A DNA stretch of 64,000 bases from an uncultured Erysipelotrichales bacterium (GCA_910579135.1 CAJTTM010000014.1:1-64000); one strand, 5' to 3'; positions 38,501 through 46,592 are shown, numbered from the stretch's first letter. Translations and numbers: made by a program. Notes: generated from the sequence alone by a model not told the origin.

Positions 38501-39916
38501 AGTTACACTCCAATCTGAAATAGCATCATTTTTAATTCCTTCTGCTGACAAATTAATTGTAACCATAAATACAGGTTTTCCATCCTTATCAAATGCAACA
38601 CCTGGGGTACTACCATTCATAAATTTATTACCACCAGCTGTTCTTATAGAACCACCTGTAATATAAACTTTACCAGTCCCATTAGCATTAAAATCTGGAT
38701 TTGTATGCAAGGAAGTTGGTAATAATGTTCCACCAGTTACACGAATTGTACAACCATTAGCAGTTGTTCCACAAGATCCACCAAATGCTGCCCCATGACT
38801 ATAACCTTTTGAAGTAATATAACCACCATTGATTGTGATATCACCACATACAAGTGGTCTAGTATTTGTTGAAGCACCTGTTTGTTTTGTTCCTGCAGTA
38901 TTATGAGCATATGAAGCTCCAATTCCAGCACCATGAGCAGATCCATAAGCATGAATTGTCCCACCATTAATTGTAATAGTACTTGCTCCTCCATAAGTTC
39001 CTGCTCCAATTCCAGCACCACCGCTATAAATGTGATCTGTTCTATCCCAGTTACTTGGACCAAAACCAGTTGGAACTGAATCTGCTGGAGCCACATTTCC
39101 TGTTGTATTATATCTCCATGCATGAGCATTAATTGTTCCACCATTTATAATCAAATGCCCAGCTGTTTCATTAAAACCAGAACCAATACCTGCAGACCCA
39201 TGTCCACCATAAGCATTTAATGTTCCACTCCCATCAATTGTTACAGTAGAACCCTCACCACAATGTAATGCAGCTGCATACAAACTTGTTGCATTTAAAG
39301 TGTTCACAGTATCTTTCGCTAATATAATATTACAAGTTGTTCCACTTCCCATTATATTAAATGGAGAATCATTTGAAGCTGTATTTTGTATACTTACACC
39401 AGCTAAAGTAATGTTTGCAGTTATTCCTTGTTGAATCCTAATATTATTTGTATTAAATGTACTAGGATTCACATTTTGAATTGTTAATGGAGTTTCTGTT
39501 TTAATCACAAGACTTGCTCCTTCTAGAGCAAAATCAGTTCCTTGCACTCCACCTTTAATTTTAAAATTACCTAATGTCACCTCGCTAGGTTGTTCATCAT
39601 CTTCAGCAAGAGGATTAACATCATTTTCTTTATTTGTTTTATTTTTTTGTTGTGTCGTATCAGATTTTTGATTGAGTTCAACTTCTGATGAATCTGTTTC
39701 TAATGAGTCCGTTTCTTTCTTTTCTTCATCATCAGTTTGTTCTGGAATTTCTTCATCTAAAAGCTCATCATTTTTAACATCATCAATCTGTTCAGTTATT
39801 TCTTCATTTGTATCAAGATTTTCACCTTCTGCATTAACAAACATAGCGCTTCCAAATGCAGAAAATAGAAGAAATGTACTGAGTGTTAAAGATATAATTT
39901 TATTCTTCTTTTTCAT
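35528..39916 (-). CDS. Large wall-anchored surface protein with calcium-binding-type repeats
   Basis: 1462 residues. A signal peptide (MKKKNKIISLTLSTFLLFSA) is followed by an acidic stretch rich in Glu/Asp/Thr (about 30-110). A region of short Gly/Thr/Asn beta-helix-like turns follows (about 120-420, e.g. ITINGGTIHAYG, repeated INGGxI), as in carbohydrate-binding or pectate-lyase-like proteins. Ig-like segments come next, then about 430 residues of DxDxDGxPDxNID repeats resembling thrombospondin type 3 / calcium-binding repeats. The tail is VKTGD, hydrophobic helix, then KKKE. SD GGAGG is 9 bp before ATG 39916. Probably an adhesin on a calcium-stiffened stalk. No catalytic motif seen. Confidence 0.8.
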   Translation of the reverse strand: MKKKNKIISLTLSTFLLFSAFGSAMFVNAEGENLDTNEEITEQIDDVKNDELLDEEIPEQTDDEEKKETDSLETDSSEVELNQKSDTTQQKNKTNKENDVNPLAEDDEQPSEVTLGNFKIKGGVQGTDFALEGASLVIKTETPLTIQNVNPSTFNTNNIRIQQGITANITLAGVSIQNTASNDSPFNIMGSGTTCNIILAKDTVNTLNATSLYAAALHCGEGSTVTIDGSGTLNAYGGHGSAGIGSGFNETAGHLIINGGTINAHAWRYNTTGNVAPADSVPTGFGPSNWDRTDHIYSGGAGIGAGTYGGASTITINGGTIHAYGSAHGAGIGASYAHNTAGTKQTGASTNTRPLVCGDITINGGYITSKGYSHGAAFGGSCGTTANGCTIRVTGGTLLPTSLHTNPDFNANGTGKVYITGGSIRTAGGNKFMNGSTPGVAFDKDGKPVFMVTINLSAEGIKNDAISDWSVTIGGEKYEYGAPSYFDDGKLYLWVPQATQGKTISVSCKYNGKPLEPLYIEDTKGDGTAVLKRYVDFDLPDDFINNLTKHYDGLSFDTYDFEKTENAIEAVDQAGNKKVLNKNDNVEVVLQRYDAIDGNPIGEEYQTGGYKMPADAGIYRIQIISRQYANEEGFRDSYWGHRARGWAVINPADSRVVDVDYHWDYKNGISDPTSTADFANIVLKANVMPNNIENVEKGMIKEALTCEAPTGTVQFYINGVRVGKPVKLTAPSSGSSSSDLVTDEAENSGYKYASASLTMDYTSKNYLVPANDEGKFIVTAKYLGDDNYKVSEAGAKKKEVPEEFPFTTVPGSVVTPQDTTELDKDKDVPVLDKLEPSYDIVGEDDDQRLVAYYKDMITRNIVKTEDGEDKPVTILDKVALANMLNQRYALTNPSGRPQTNGTGEDEVIVKFEPENIVITDKDGNEVDEIDLSKPENYTIQATHNQDDVFEDTAVHTSAVLTIDYKLIDMKEEVKKDTPVDVDTDGDGYPDVNVDPDGDGKPEINIDPDGDGKPDVNVDTDDDGKPDVNIDTDKDGKPDINIDPDGDGKPDINIVDKDGDGKPDDLDEKWPNIGDIKPDINIDTDDDGKPDVNVDTDDDGKPDVNIDTDGDNKPDINIDPNGNGKPDINIVDKDGDGKPDDLDEKWPNIGDVKPDINIDTDDDGKPDVNVDTDDDGKPDVNIDTDKDGKPDINIDPDGDGKPDINIVDKDGDGKPDDLDEKWPNIGDIKPDINIDTDDDGKPDVNVDTDDDGKPDVNIDTDGDNKPDINIDPNGNGKPDINIVDKDGDGKPDDLDEKWPNIGDVKPDINIDTDDDGKPDVNVDTDDDGKPDLNIDTDKDGKPDINIDPDGDGKADINIDTDGDGKADLNIDTDGDGKADLNIDKDGDGKPDLNIDTDGDGIADKNIDKDGDGEVDIDIQGEDIKNEKKVKTGDNTSIAGFAVLTLTSLFMVVLLFSLKKKENE
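35690..36970 (-). repeat. Nested tandem repeat, 228-bp units in 456-bp pairs
   Basis: Within the surface gene, the anchor CTCCAATATTTGGCC recurs starting at 36013, 36241, 36469 and 36697, exactly 228 bp apart. Units alternate between two variants (encoding GDVKPD and GDIKPD), so 36013-36468 and 36469-36924 are near-identical 456-bp blocks. Each is built from about 36-bp submotifs encoding DTDxDGKPDxNI. Confidence 0.9.
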
Positions 39917-39947
39917 CTTCTTCTCCCTCCATCAATTCATTTGTTCT

Positions 39948-39992
39948 ACCACTTTAAGGAAACATTAAACAAGGTGGTTTGATTGTTTCCTT
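39948..39992 (-). promoter_or_regulatory. Possible pseudoknot in the surface-protein leader
   Basis: On the minus strand AAGGAAACA (39984-39992) pairs with TGTTTCCTT (39956-39964). The loop contains ACCAC (39974-39978), which can pair with GTGGT (39948-39952) downstream, an H-type pseudoknot layout about 15-20 bases before the Shine-Dalgarno. Not folded computationally. Confidence 0.4.
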
Positions 39993-40025
39993 TTTAATAC
40001 ATTTTAAGGACTATCCCTCAATATA

Positions 40026-40053
40026 ATAATATCCCTTTATAATATTTTGTCAA
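40026..40053 (-). promoter_or_regulatory. Promoter of the repeat-rich surface protein
   Basis: TTGACA (40048-40053) and TATTAT (40026-40031) on the minus strand, 16 bp apart, followed by a leader of about 100 bases. The rest of 40054-40270 is AT-rich with nothing else recognised. Confidence 0.65.
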
Positions 40054-40276
40054 TAAAATATAAATCATTTTTAGAAATAATTTATATTTAATTTAGTGTT
40101 ATCACTATATTTTTCGCAAAATCAGATGTTTATTTCTTTATTTCATAAAAAAACTTAACAATGCATTATTTTATTTAAACATTACAACATCTATACCAAC
40201 TCTATATAAAGATCAAATTAACATTCTTTTTATTAAAAAATTTATAGAATCATGAAAATAACATCTTTACTTGCAT

Positions 40277-40309
40277 AAAAAAAACCGTTTACTTTAAGTA
40301 AACAGTTTC
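40277..40309 (-). terminator. Terminator of the P-loop kinase-like gene
   Basis: AAACcGTTTAC and GTAAACaGTTT (about 40282-40309) form a stem with one mismatch. Seven A on the left give a T tract on the minus strand after the stop at 40315. Confidence 0.8.
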
Positions 40310-40314
40310 CTTCC

Positions 40315-42084
40315 TTATTCATCTGTATCTTTATCTTCTGGTAATACTTTTAATTCACTTTCACCAGTTAAATATTTTAAGATAGCTACCGCAGCTTCTT
40401 TAGGGCCATTATGTTCATTACCCTTAATTCCTAAACGTGTTCTAAGCTGTCCAATCTTAACGCCTTGTTCAAACATTTTTTCAAAGTATTCTACTAGAAT
40501 AGGATCGGTTTGTTCTTGTCTTTGTACAGGTCCAAATGGATTTGCAAAATAACTTCCAACTAATCCATATTCAGTTGTTGTTCCTTTAGCCATACGATTT
40601 CCTGCTCTAAATGTTTTAAGAGCATCATCTATATTATCAAAGAATGATAATGAATCTCCAGCATCATCATAGTTATTTGCGTATAAGAACATATCCACAT
40701 GATGTCTTTCAATAACATCTTGATACTCAGTTATTGGAATAACAATACGAGCATTGACTTTATCTGGATTCATAAATACAGATCTATCTAATTCTTTAAA
40801 ACTGTAACCAGCATCTAAATCATCCAATCTTACAAACGCACCAATTTCAGTTCCAAATGATTTCACATTACCATCTTCATCTAATGATAAAACCCCCATA
40901 TCATCATAGATTGTTTTCATATCAGTAATATAAGCAGCACCTTCAGTTTTAATCTGTTCAATTGTTTCAGACTTACCAGCACCACTATCACCCATAACAA
41001 TAATATTCTTTGTTTCACCAGTGTGTAATGTCATTCTTACCATTGCACCATGAATAGGGAGTTCATGATGATTAATACGTTTAACATTATGTAATGTCAA
41101 ACACATCTTTTTCATATATCCAAAATAATCAAAATTATCACTTGCAGATAGTAGACCTACCATAATATCATTTTCTTTATCATGATAGAAACATTGGTTC
41201 TCTTTTCCATCTTCATATCCATAGACATAGATCATATCTGGTTTTCTATTTCTATATTCTTCTTCACTAGCTAAATCAAATAAGTTACACAAAGTAACAC
41301 CTTGAGCCATAAATTTGACATTAAAGTAAACAAAACATAAATATGTTCCTACTTTAGCAGGATAACATAGCCAGCTTTCTTCATCAAATTTTAAATCTTC
41401 TAATGGATTTCTATTAATTTCCGGGAAAATCCCATCACGTTTATTTCTTTTAGAATAAGTAATAAATGGTGGATGAATAACAACAGATTCAATAAATGGA
41501 ATTTCATCTAAATTACGGTATTCATACGGTAAAAAAGACCTCATATGAGTAACAGTTAATCCAGCATTTACGCCTGCAATAATCTGACGATAAACTTTAT
41601 TATTATGTCCTTGTGCAGATTCTTGCATTGTACGATAAACATCCAAAACTAATTTTTCGAATTCTGTTTGAGCATCTGCAAATTGCACATTTTGAAAACC
41701 AATTCTTCTTTCCTCATTAAATACAATCGCATATCTTTGAAGTCTTCTCCAAAACAAATAAATATCTTCAATAAGTCTTACAAAAATATCCCTATTCTCA
41801 AAATAAACTGCAGCTTCTGGTTTTAAAGCACATAAATCTTCAACACTCATAACAAGTAATATTCTAAAGATTTTTCTTAAATCTTCTAATAATATAGCGT
41901 CATTTGCTTCTATATTATGAAGATAATCATATACAGTTGTATCTCTTCTTCTTATATCTTTAATATAACTTCTTAAAACTTTTGCAAAAGATTCACTATC
42001 AATTAATTGACAACGACTTTGACAAAATTCCTCAGAAAAATTTAATATTGCATTACCTCTAGTAACCTTTAATTTATATGACAT
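40315..42084 (-). CDS. P-loop protein of the PEPCK / HPr-kinase superfamily, function unknown
   Basis: 589 residues, soluble. The C-terminal half has a kinase-1a-like P-loop GDSGAGKSETIEQI around residues 356-369, followed by YITDMKTIYDDMG, the layout of HPr kinase/PEP carboxykinase folds. The N-terminal 250 residues are helical with no known motif. It lacks the usual full set of PEPCK substrate motifs, so annotation as PEP carboxykinase would be unsafe. It might be a protein kinase or a nucleotide-dependent metabolic enzyme. It is monocistronic, about 95 bp downstream of the lepB terminator, with an AGGAGAG ribosome site before ATG 42084. Confidence 0.65.
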   Translation of the reverse strand: MSYKLKVTRGNAILNFSEEFCQSRCQLIDSESFAKVLRSYIKDIRRRDTTVYDYLHNIEANDAILLEDLRKIFRILLVMSVEDLCALKPEAAVYFENRDIFVRLIEDIYLFWRRLQRYAIVFNEERRIGFQNVQFADAQTEFEKLVLDVYRTMQESAQGHNNKVYRQIIAGVNAGLTVTHMRSFLPYEYRNLDEIPFIESVVIHPPFITYSKRNKRDGIFPEINRNPLEDLKFDEESWLCYPAKVGTYLCFVYFNVKFMAQGVTLCNLFDLASEEEYRNRKPDMIYVYGYEDGKENQCFYHDKENDIMVGLLSASDNFDYFGYMKKMCLTLHNVKRINHHELPIHGAMVRMTLHTGETKNIIVMGDSGAGKSETIEQIKTEGAAYITDMKTIYDDMGVLSLDEDGNVKSFGTEIGAFVRLDDLDAGYSFKELDRSVFMNPDKVNARIVIPITEYQDVIERHHVDMFLYANNYDDAGDSLSFFDNIDDALKTFRAGNRMAKGTTTEYGLVGSYFANPFGPVQRQEQTDPILVEYFEKMFEQGVKIGQLRTRLGIKGNEHNGPKEAAVAILKYLTGESELKVLPEDKDTDE

Positions 42085-42174
42085 TTAATCACTCTCCTTT
42101 GATTTAAATATATATTACCAAATAATTATTATATTGCAACAAAAAAATCAAATGATAGCGTTACCAAACAAAAA

Positions 42175-42191
42175 AAGCTCTAAAAGAGCTT
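42175..42191 (-). terminator. Terminator overlapping the end of lepB
   Basis: On the minus strand AAGCTC (42186-42191) pairs with GAGCTT (42175-42180), followed by T. The upstream arm is the last Lys-Leu codons of lepB and the stop codon lies in the loop. Confidence 0.8.
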
Positions 42192-42677
42192 AAAAAACAC
42201 CTTTCCTACAACATCATCATCAAAATCAACATTACCAATCATACGAGAATCCTTGCTAATATTACGATTATCACCCATAACAAAAACCTTACCTTCAGGT
42301 ATATCATATGAAAAATCCTCAGTATACATTTTCTCTAAAATATAATCTTCTTTAACCAATTTTCCGTTACGATAAAATTGGTTATCTTTCATTTCAATAT
42401 GATCTCCACCTACTGCAACCACTCTTTTAATAATCTGTTCTTCTTCTACTTCATTCCTATAATCAACAACAACAATATCATTAACTTGAGGAGTAGATTT
42501 TTTATAGAAAAACTTATCTACTAAAATAATATTACCATCTTGATATGTAGGTTTCATTGAATCTCCTACAACTCTAGATATTTGAACAAAGTATAAGATT
42601 GAATACGTAATAATCACTGTAGCTACAATAACTTTAAAATATTCAAAAAAGGTTTTCTTTATATCTATTTTTTCCAC
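42180..42677 (-). CDS. lepB: Signal peptidase I
   Basis: 165 residues, Gram-positive size. It has one N-terminal membrane helix (about 14-30), the nucleophile serine in VVGDSMKPTY (around 38-40), the general base lysine in IIKRVVAVGGD (around 84) and MGDNRNISKDSR near the C-terminus. It removes signal peptides from exported proteins. It follows sigF by 27 bp and is probably cotranscribed with the spoIIA locus, which suggests sporulation-linked expression or a dedicated peptidase; other lepB copies may exist. Confidence 0.93.
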   Translation of the reverse strand: MEKIDIKKTFFEYFKVIVATVIITYSILYFVQISRVVGDSMKPTYQDGNIILVDKFFYKKSTPQVNDIVVVDYRNEVEEEQIIKRVVAVGGDHIEMKDNQFYRNGKLVKEDYILEKMYTEDFSYDIPEGKVFVMGDNRNISKDSRMIGNVDFDDDVVGKVFFKLF

Positions 42678-42704
42678 TTACATCACCAACAACTATTATA
42701 ACAT

Positions 42705-43430
42705 TTATAAATTATCTTTCAATCGACTTCTTAATTTTGTTACAATTTTCTTTTCTAATCTCGAAACTTGTACTTGAGAAATCCCTAATCTTTTAGCAAT
42801 TGCATCTTGATTATAATCTAATTTATATCGCATATACATAATTGTCTTTTCTTTTTCACTTAATTTATCCATTTCCATTTCTAATGCCATCTTTTCAAAC
42901 CACATATTATTCTTTTTATCAATCAATCGATCTTCTACACTGATTGATGATCCATCTTTTTCATATATTGGTTCATTTAAAGATGTAGGATAATAAGAAG
43001 CATCCATAGCTTCCACAACATCAATAACTTCAACTTCTAAATATTTCGCAATTTCTTCTATTGTTGGAGTATGGTTTAAAGTGGTTTGTAGATATTCCTG
43101 AGCTTTATTAATCTTAATATTTAATTCCTTTAATGATCTTGAAACTTTAATTGTTCCATCATCTCTAAAATATCTTTTAATTTCTCCCATGATAATAGGA
43201 ACTGCATAAGTTGAAAACTGAACATCATAACTAGGATCAAAATGATTTATCGCTTTCATAAGACCGATACATCCAATTTGAAAAAGATCTTCTTTATCAT
43301 AATAACTATTCTTAAAACGATGAACAATAGACCATACTAATCCTAAATTCTCTTCTACTACTCTTTCTTTTGCACGTTCATCCCCTAAACGAACACTTTT
43401 TAAGAGCTCTAATGTGCGTGATTTAGCCAA
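42705..43430 (-). CDS. sigF: RNA polymerase sporulation sigma factor sigma-F
   Basis: 241 residues of the sigma-70 sporulation type: region 2 ENLGLVWSIVHRF then DLFQIGCIGLMKAINHFDP and FSTYAVPIIMGEIKRYFRDDG, region 3 SRSLKELNIKINKA, region 4 LSEKEKTIMYMRY and the helix-turn-helix DAIAKRLGISQVQVSRLEK. It directs early forespore transcription. Assignment as sigma-F rather than sigma-G rests on the adjacent spoIIAB and spoIIAA. It overlaps spoIIAB by 8 bp. Confidence 0.93.
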   Translation of the reverse strand: MAKSRTLELLKSVRLGDERAKERVVEENLGLVWSIVHRFKNSYYDKEDLFQIGCIGLMKAINHFDPSYDVQFSTYAVPIIMGEIKRYFRDDGTIKVSRSLKELNIKINKAQEYLQTTLNHTPTIEEIAKYLEVEVIDVVEAMDASYYPTSLNEPIYEKDGSSISVEDRLIDKKNNMWFEKMALEMEMDKLSEKEKTIMYMRYKLDYNQDAIAKRLGISQVQVSRLEKKIVTKLRSRLKDNL

Positions 43431-43857
43431 GGTTATGATCTTCTAACTGCTTAGTAATAATAAGTTTTGTTCCTATATTGATTTTTGAAATAATATCTAG
43501 TGAATCTGCTAAACTCTCGATAATTGGCAAACCCATTCCTGCATGTTCTAATGATGATAACGATGAATAAAAAGGAACTTTGGCCTTTGATAAATCTTCA
43601 ATTCCTTTACCATAATCCTGAATAATAATTGTTAATAATTCATTTTCAATTGAAGCTTTCATGACAACCTCACAATCAGGATTCTTATCATATCCATGTA
43701 TAATCGCATTGCTTACTGCTTCAGCAACAATTGTTTTAACTTCTATCATTTCATCAATTGTTGGATCTAATCTTGTAATAAACGCTGCAATAACAGATCT
43801 AGCGAAATTCTCATTCTCTATAACTGCATTAAACGTAACTTCCATTGTTTGTTTCAT
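43423..43857 (-). CDS. spoIIAB: Anti-sigma-F factor / serine kinase SpoIIAB
   Basis: 144 residues of the GHKL (HATPase) fold: EAVSNAIIHGYDKN (N box), IQDYGKGIED (G1), and HAGMGLPIIESLAD (G2). It binds and inhibits sigma-F and phosphorylates SpoIIAA. ATG 43857 has GGAGGGAG 3-10 bp upstream; an in-frame ATG pair 24 bp earlier lacks one. It overlaps spoIIAA by 29 bp. Confidence 0.94.
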   Translation of the reverse strand: MKQTMEVTFNAVIENENFARSVIAAFITRLDPTIDEMIEVKTIVAEAVSNAIIHGYDKNPDCEVVMKASIENELLTIIIQDYGKGIEDLSKAKVPFYSSLSSLEHAGMGLPIIESLADSLDIISKINIGTKLIITKQLEDHNLG

Positions 43858-44197
43858 AAGCTCCCTCCTTAAAAGCATCATCTATTGATTGATAATACGA
43901 CATAATCTTAAATAAACCAGTTAATTCAAATAGATGATAACTGACTTTATTTAAACCAGTTAAAACTAAATTTCTATGTTCAAAATTCAACTGATTATAT
44001 CGACCAATCACTAATCCAATACCTGAACTATCAATAAAAGATGTATTAGAAAAATCAAAGATTACATTTCCTTGATTTTCCTCAAATATTCTATTTAATT
44101 GATGTCTATAGTAAGGAGCATTGACACAATCTATTTCACCATAAAATGAAACAACAATACAGTTTCTTTTTATCTTATAAATCATCTTATTTTCCAT
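43829..44197 (-). CDS. spoIIAA: Anti-anti-sigma factor SpoIIAA
   Basis: 122-residue STAS-domain protein. The phosphorylation site lies in NTSFIDSSGIGLVIGRY around residue 58. It is dephosphorylated by SpoIIE and then sequesters SpoIIAB to free sigma-F. ATG 44197 has GGAGG 7 bp upstream. It overlaps spoIIAB, so their ratio is probably set by translational coupling. Confidence 0.93.
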   Translation of the reverse strand: MENKMIYKIKRNCIVVSFYGEIDCVNAPYYRHQLNRIFEENQGNVIFDFSNTSFIDSSGIGLVIGRYNQLNFEHRNLVLTGLNKVSYHLFELTGLFKIMSYYQSIDDAFKEGAYETNNGSYV

Positions 44198-44250
44198 TTC
44201 CTATCCTCCTTGAAAACAATCATATACCAAAGAAAAAGAAAATGAAATCG

Positions 44251-44287
44251 ATTCAACAAAACTAGAATAAAACCTACAAAACTAGAA
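44251..44287 (-). promoter_or_regulatory. Direct repeats and candidate sigma-H-like promoter before spoIIAA
   Basis: On the minus strand TTCTAGTTTTGT occurs twice (44276-44287 and 44256-44267), 20 bp apart start to start. AGGTTTT lies between the copies and TGAAT follows at 44251-44255, loosely like sigma-H -35/-10 elements with a spacer about one base too long. Confidence 0.35.
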
Positions 44288-44307
44288 CAATACAAACAAA
44301 ATCTTTA

Positions 44308-45453
44308 TTAAATAAGCTCAGTTAAATAATTATATATTTTTTCAATAAAAGAATATGCATGACTATCACTTTCTAAATATAAAGGATAACTCCCAATATT
44401 TTCACCATCACGATATATAGCTAGATGTCCTATGACATCTTTTTTAGAAATTGGCGGAATCAATTGATTATATTCTGCTTTGTATGTTATTTTCTTTTTT
44501 TCACTCTTATTTTGAACATAAGAAATATCTTCTCTTACAATAACATTCATCTCTTTTTCTTTTGAATTATCAATTTTCACTTTATCTACAATATCACCAG
44601 AAGAATAGAGAAGCTGACTTTGATATAATGAAAATCCATAATCTAAAAGTTGGCTTACCTCTTCATTTCTGACTTTTGGTTTTTCTTCTTTTAAAACAAC
44701 AGCTACTAATCTTAAACCATTTCTTTTAGCAGTAGAAACAATACAATATCCAGCTTCACTTGTATAACCTGTTTTTAAACCATCATTTCCATCATATGAC
44801 TTTAACAATTTGTTTGTATTCACAAGCCAGAATTTTTGTGGACTATTTTCTCTAATATAACTATCATATAATGAAGTCACGCTAAATAATTTATCTTTTC
44901 CTATTTTAATCAAATGAGCTGCCATTGTTGAAAGATCTAATGCACAGGTATAATGATTATTATCATGTAAACCTGTAGGATTAACAAAATGAGTATTTAT
45001 TAATTTTAAATCTTTAGCTTTTTCATTCATCATATCAACAAAAGCCTCTACACTTCCACCTATTCTTTCTCCTACCATAACACAAGCATCATTAGCACTT
45101 GCAATCGCAATTGATTTAAATAAATCATTGACACTCATTTTTTCTCCTTCTTTTAAATAAATCTGACTTCCTCCCATACTTGCCGCATAACTGCTACAAC
45201 TTAATATTTCATCCCATTTTAAAGTTCCTTTTTCAATCGCTTCAAATAATAAGATCATTGTCATAATTTTCGTTGTACTTGCAGGATACATTTTTTCTTT
45301 TTCGTTTTTTTGATATAAAACTTCTTTAGTATTCGCTTCAATAAGTATAGATGCTTTCGCATTTGGTGTTAGTTTTAAACCTTCAGCTTTCACATTCAAT
45401 GGAAAGCATAAAGGTAATACCAACATTAAACAAAGCATTATTTTTTTCATCAT
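44308..45453 (-). CDS. dacF: D-alanyl-D-alanine carboxypeptidase (DacF-like)
   Basis: 381 residues, class A low-molecular-weight penicillin-binding protein. Signal peptide (MMKKIMLCLMLVLPLCFP), active-site serine motif PASTTKIM (around 59-66), second motif SANDACV (around 117), KTGYTSEAGYC (around 224), then a C-terminal beta domain and an amphipathic tail. It trims the peptidoglycan stem peptide. Located directly upstream of spoIIAA, as in Bacillus, where dacF is sigma-F dependent. ATG 45453 has GAGGTG 5-6 bp upstream. Confidence 0.92.
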   Translation of the reverse strand: MMKKIMLCLMLVLPLCFPLNVKAEGLKLTPNAKASILIEANTKEVLYQKNEKEKMYPASTTKIMTMILLFEAIEKGTLKWDEILSCSSYAASMGGSQIYLKEGEKMSVNDLFKSIAIASANDACVMVGERIGGSVEAFVDMMNEKAKDLKLINTHFVNPTGLHDNNHYTCALDLSTMAAHLIKIGKDKLFSVTSLYDSYIRENSPQKFWLVNTNKLLKSYDGNDGLKTGYTSEAGYCIVSTAKRNGLRLVAVVLKEEKPKVRNEEVSQLLDYGFSLYQSQLLYSSGDIVDKVKIDNSKEKEMNVIVREDISYVQNKSEKKKITYKAEYNQLIPPISKKDVIGHLAIYRDGENIGSYPLYLESDSHAYSFIEKIYNYLTELI

Positions 45454-45632
45454 GCCTTTCACCTCATCAAAATATATGATAAAAAAAGAAAATTATGTAA
45501 CAAAAAATTGTTTCATATATTCAAAGAAAATATAATATTTATAAACACAGAAAAGTTTTTAGTCACTTGATTCTGTAATTCTTATATAGCAGAATAATTA
45601 ACGACATATAATGAAAACATAAGGAGATAATC

Positions 45633-45990
45633 AACGTTCAACCAACAAGATGCAAAAGAATCTATACATAACTAAAATATAACAACTTTCAACCTAATGA
45701 ATTAGTGATAAGAAAGTATTTATGACATTAGATAAATATGAAACAATATGTTTAATTGATTAAAAAAATATACTCATAAGCAATGTACTCAATAGATAGC
45801 AATTTCACATACAACAGTAACAGAAATCTTCGAAGTTCCTCATCATAAGATTGCAGATAGCATACCATTAATTATCTAAGGTGGTCATTATCAATTATTT
45901 GATGGAAAATCTTCTGACAGTTGTCAAAAAGAATGTCAGAAAAGTGTAATATCCATTAAAAAGTCAAGAATGGTACAAAATTTAATATTA
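45633..45990 (+). pseudogene. Decayed DUF134-family gene
   Basis: Conceptual translation with frameshifts and stops still shows the DUF134 pattern. It contains PTRCKRIYT followed by a stop, NxFQPNEL, the MTLDKYETICLID core (DUF134 usually TVDEYETIRLID), a stop, a region like TTVTEIFEVPHHKIADS, then GGHYQLFDG and a Cys-containing tail. No intact start remains, although AAGGAG stands at 45622-45627. DUF134 proteins are small putative DNA-binding proteins usually next to a dinitrogenase iron-molybdenum cofactor family gene, as here. Confidence 0.7.
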
Positions 45991-46006
45991 AAAAAAAGAC
46001 AATCAA

Positions 46007-46397
46007 ATAAGAATTGCAGTCACTTATGAAAACGAAATGATTTTTCAACATTTTGGTCATATAGAACAATTTAAAATCTATGATGTAGAAAGTAGTCAAA
46101 TTACAAAAATGCAACTTATTAATACAGAGGGTCTAAGACATGGAGCTTTATCTACCTTTCTAACACAAGTTGAGAATGATATACTCATTTGTGGTATGGA
46201 GGAACACAAGCTACACTTTCTCATGCTGAAATCAGTTTATATGGTAAGATAACAGGTAAAGCTGATGAAGCAGTTCATGCTTACCTTGCTAGAAATCTCA
46301 ACTATAAAAGTGTTATACAATGTGATGAACATTTTACCAAGATCATTATTGTAAAGAAGACAAGCGTGGTTGTATAGGTAATGAAGGTCATTGTTAA
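46007..46397 (+). pseudogene. Decayed dinitrogenase iron-molybdenum cofactor family (NifX/NifB-like) gene
   Basis: Reading from 46007: the expected ATG is ATA, then RIAVTYENEMIFQHFGHIEQFKIYDVE is intact in frame. A frameshift near 46196 (at ILICG) shifts to GTQATLSHAEISLYGKITGKADEAVHAYL. A second shift near 46336 leads to QDHYCKEDKRGCIGNEGHC and a stop at 46397. The Cys/His-rich tail and the ICGG/AQ core are typical of this family. At least three lesions make a functional product unlikely. Confidence 0.8.
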
Positions 46398-46552
46398 TAA
46401 AAAGTATATATTTCTATCATTTTAAATATTTTAGATATATATTCTAAAAAAGAAGAACCTCATTTCTATATTTTATCAATTTAAAAGCACAAGACGAATC
46501 ATCATCCTGTGCTAAGTTAACACCTAAAAATTAATCTTCCTTTTTTGATTGA

Positions 46553-46584
46553 CTTAACACTCTTTTTGAAGAAGAGTGATTAAG
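46553..46584 (-). terminator. Hairpin after the GH20 gene
   Basis: CTTAACACTCTT (46553-46564) pairs with AAGAGTGATTAAG (46572-46584, one bulge), 9 bp after the stop codon. There is no clear T tract. 46398-46552 has nothing else recognised apart from an imperfect AGCACA/TGTGCT stem. Confidence 0.5.
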
Positions 46585-46592
46585 TTTTCATC

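Noticed and set aside
45480..45560. Sigma-F/G-like promoter before dacF (TGAATA ... CATAATT)
   Set aside because: The spacer is about 20 bp, too long for a convincing match.
46037..46252. Intact small gene in the 45.6-46.4 kb gap
   Set aside because: It is the middle part of a frameshifted iron-molybdenum cofactor-family pseudogene, not a standalone gene.
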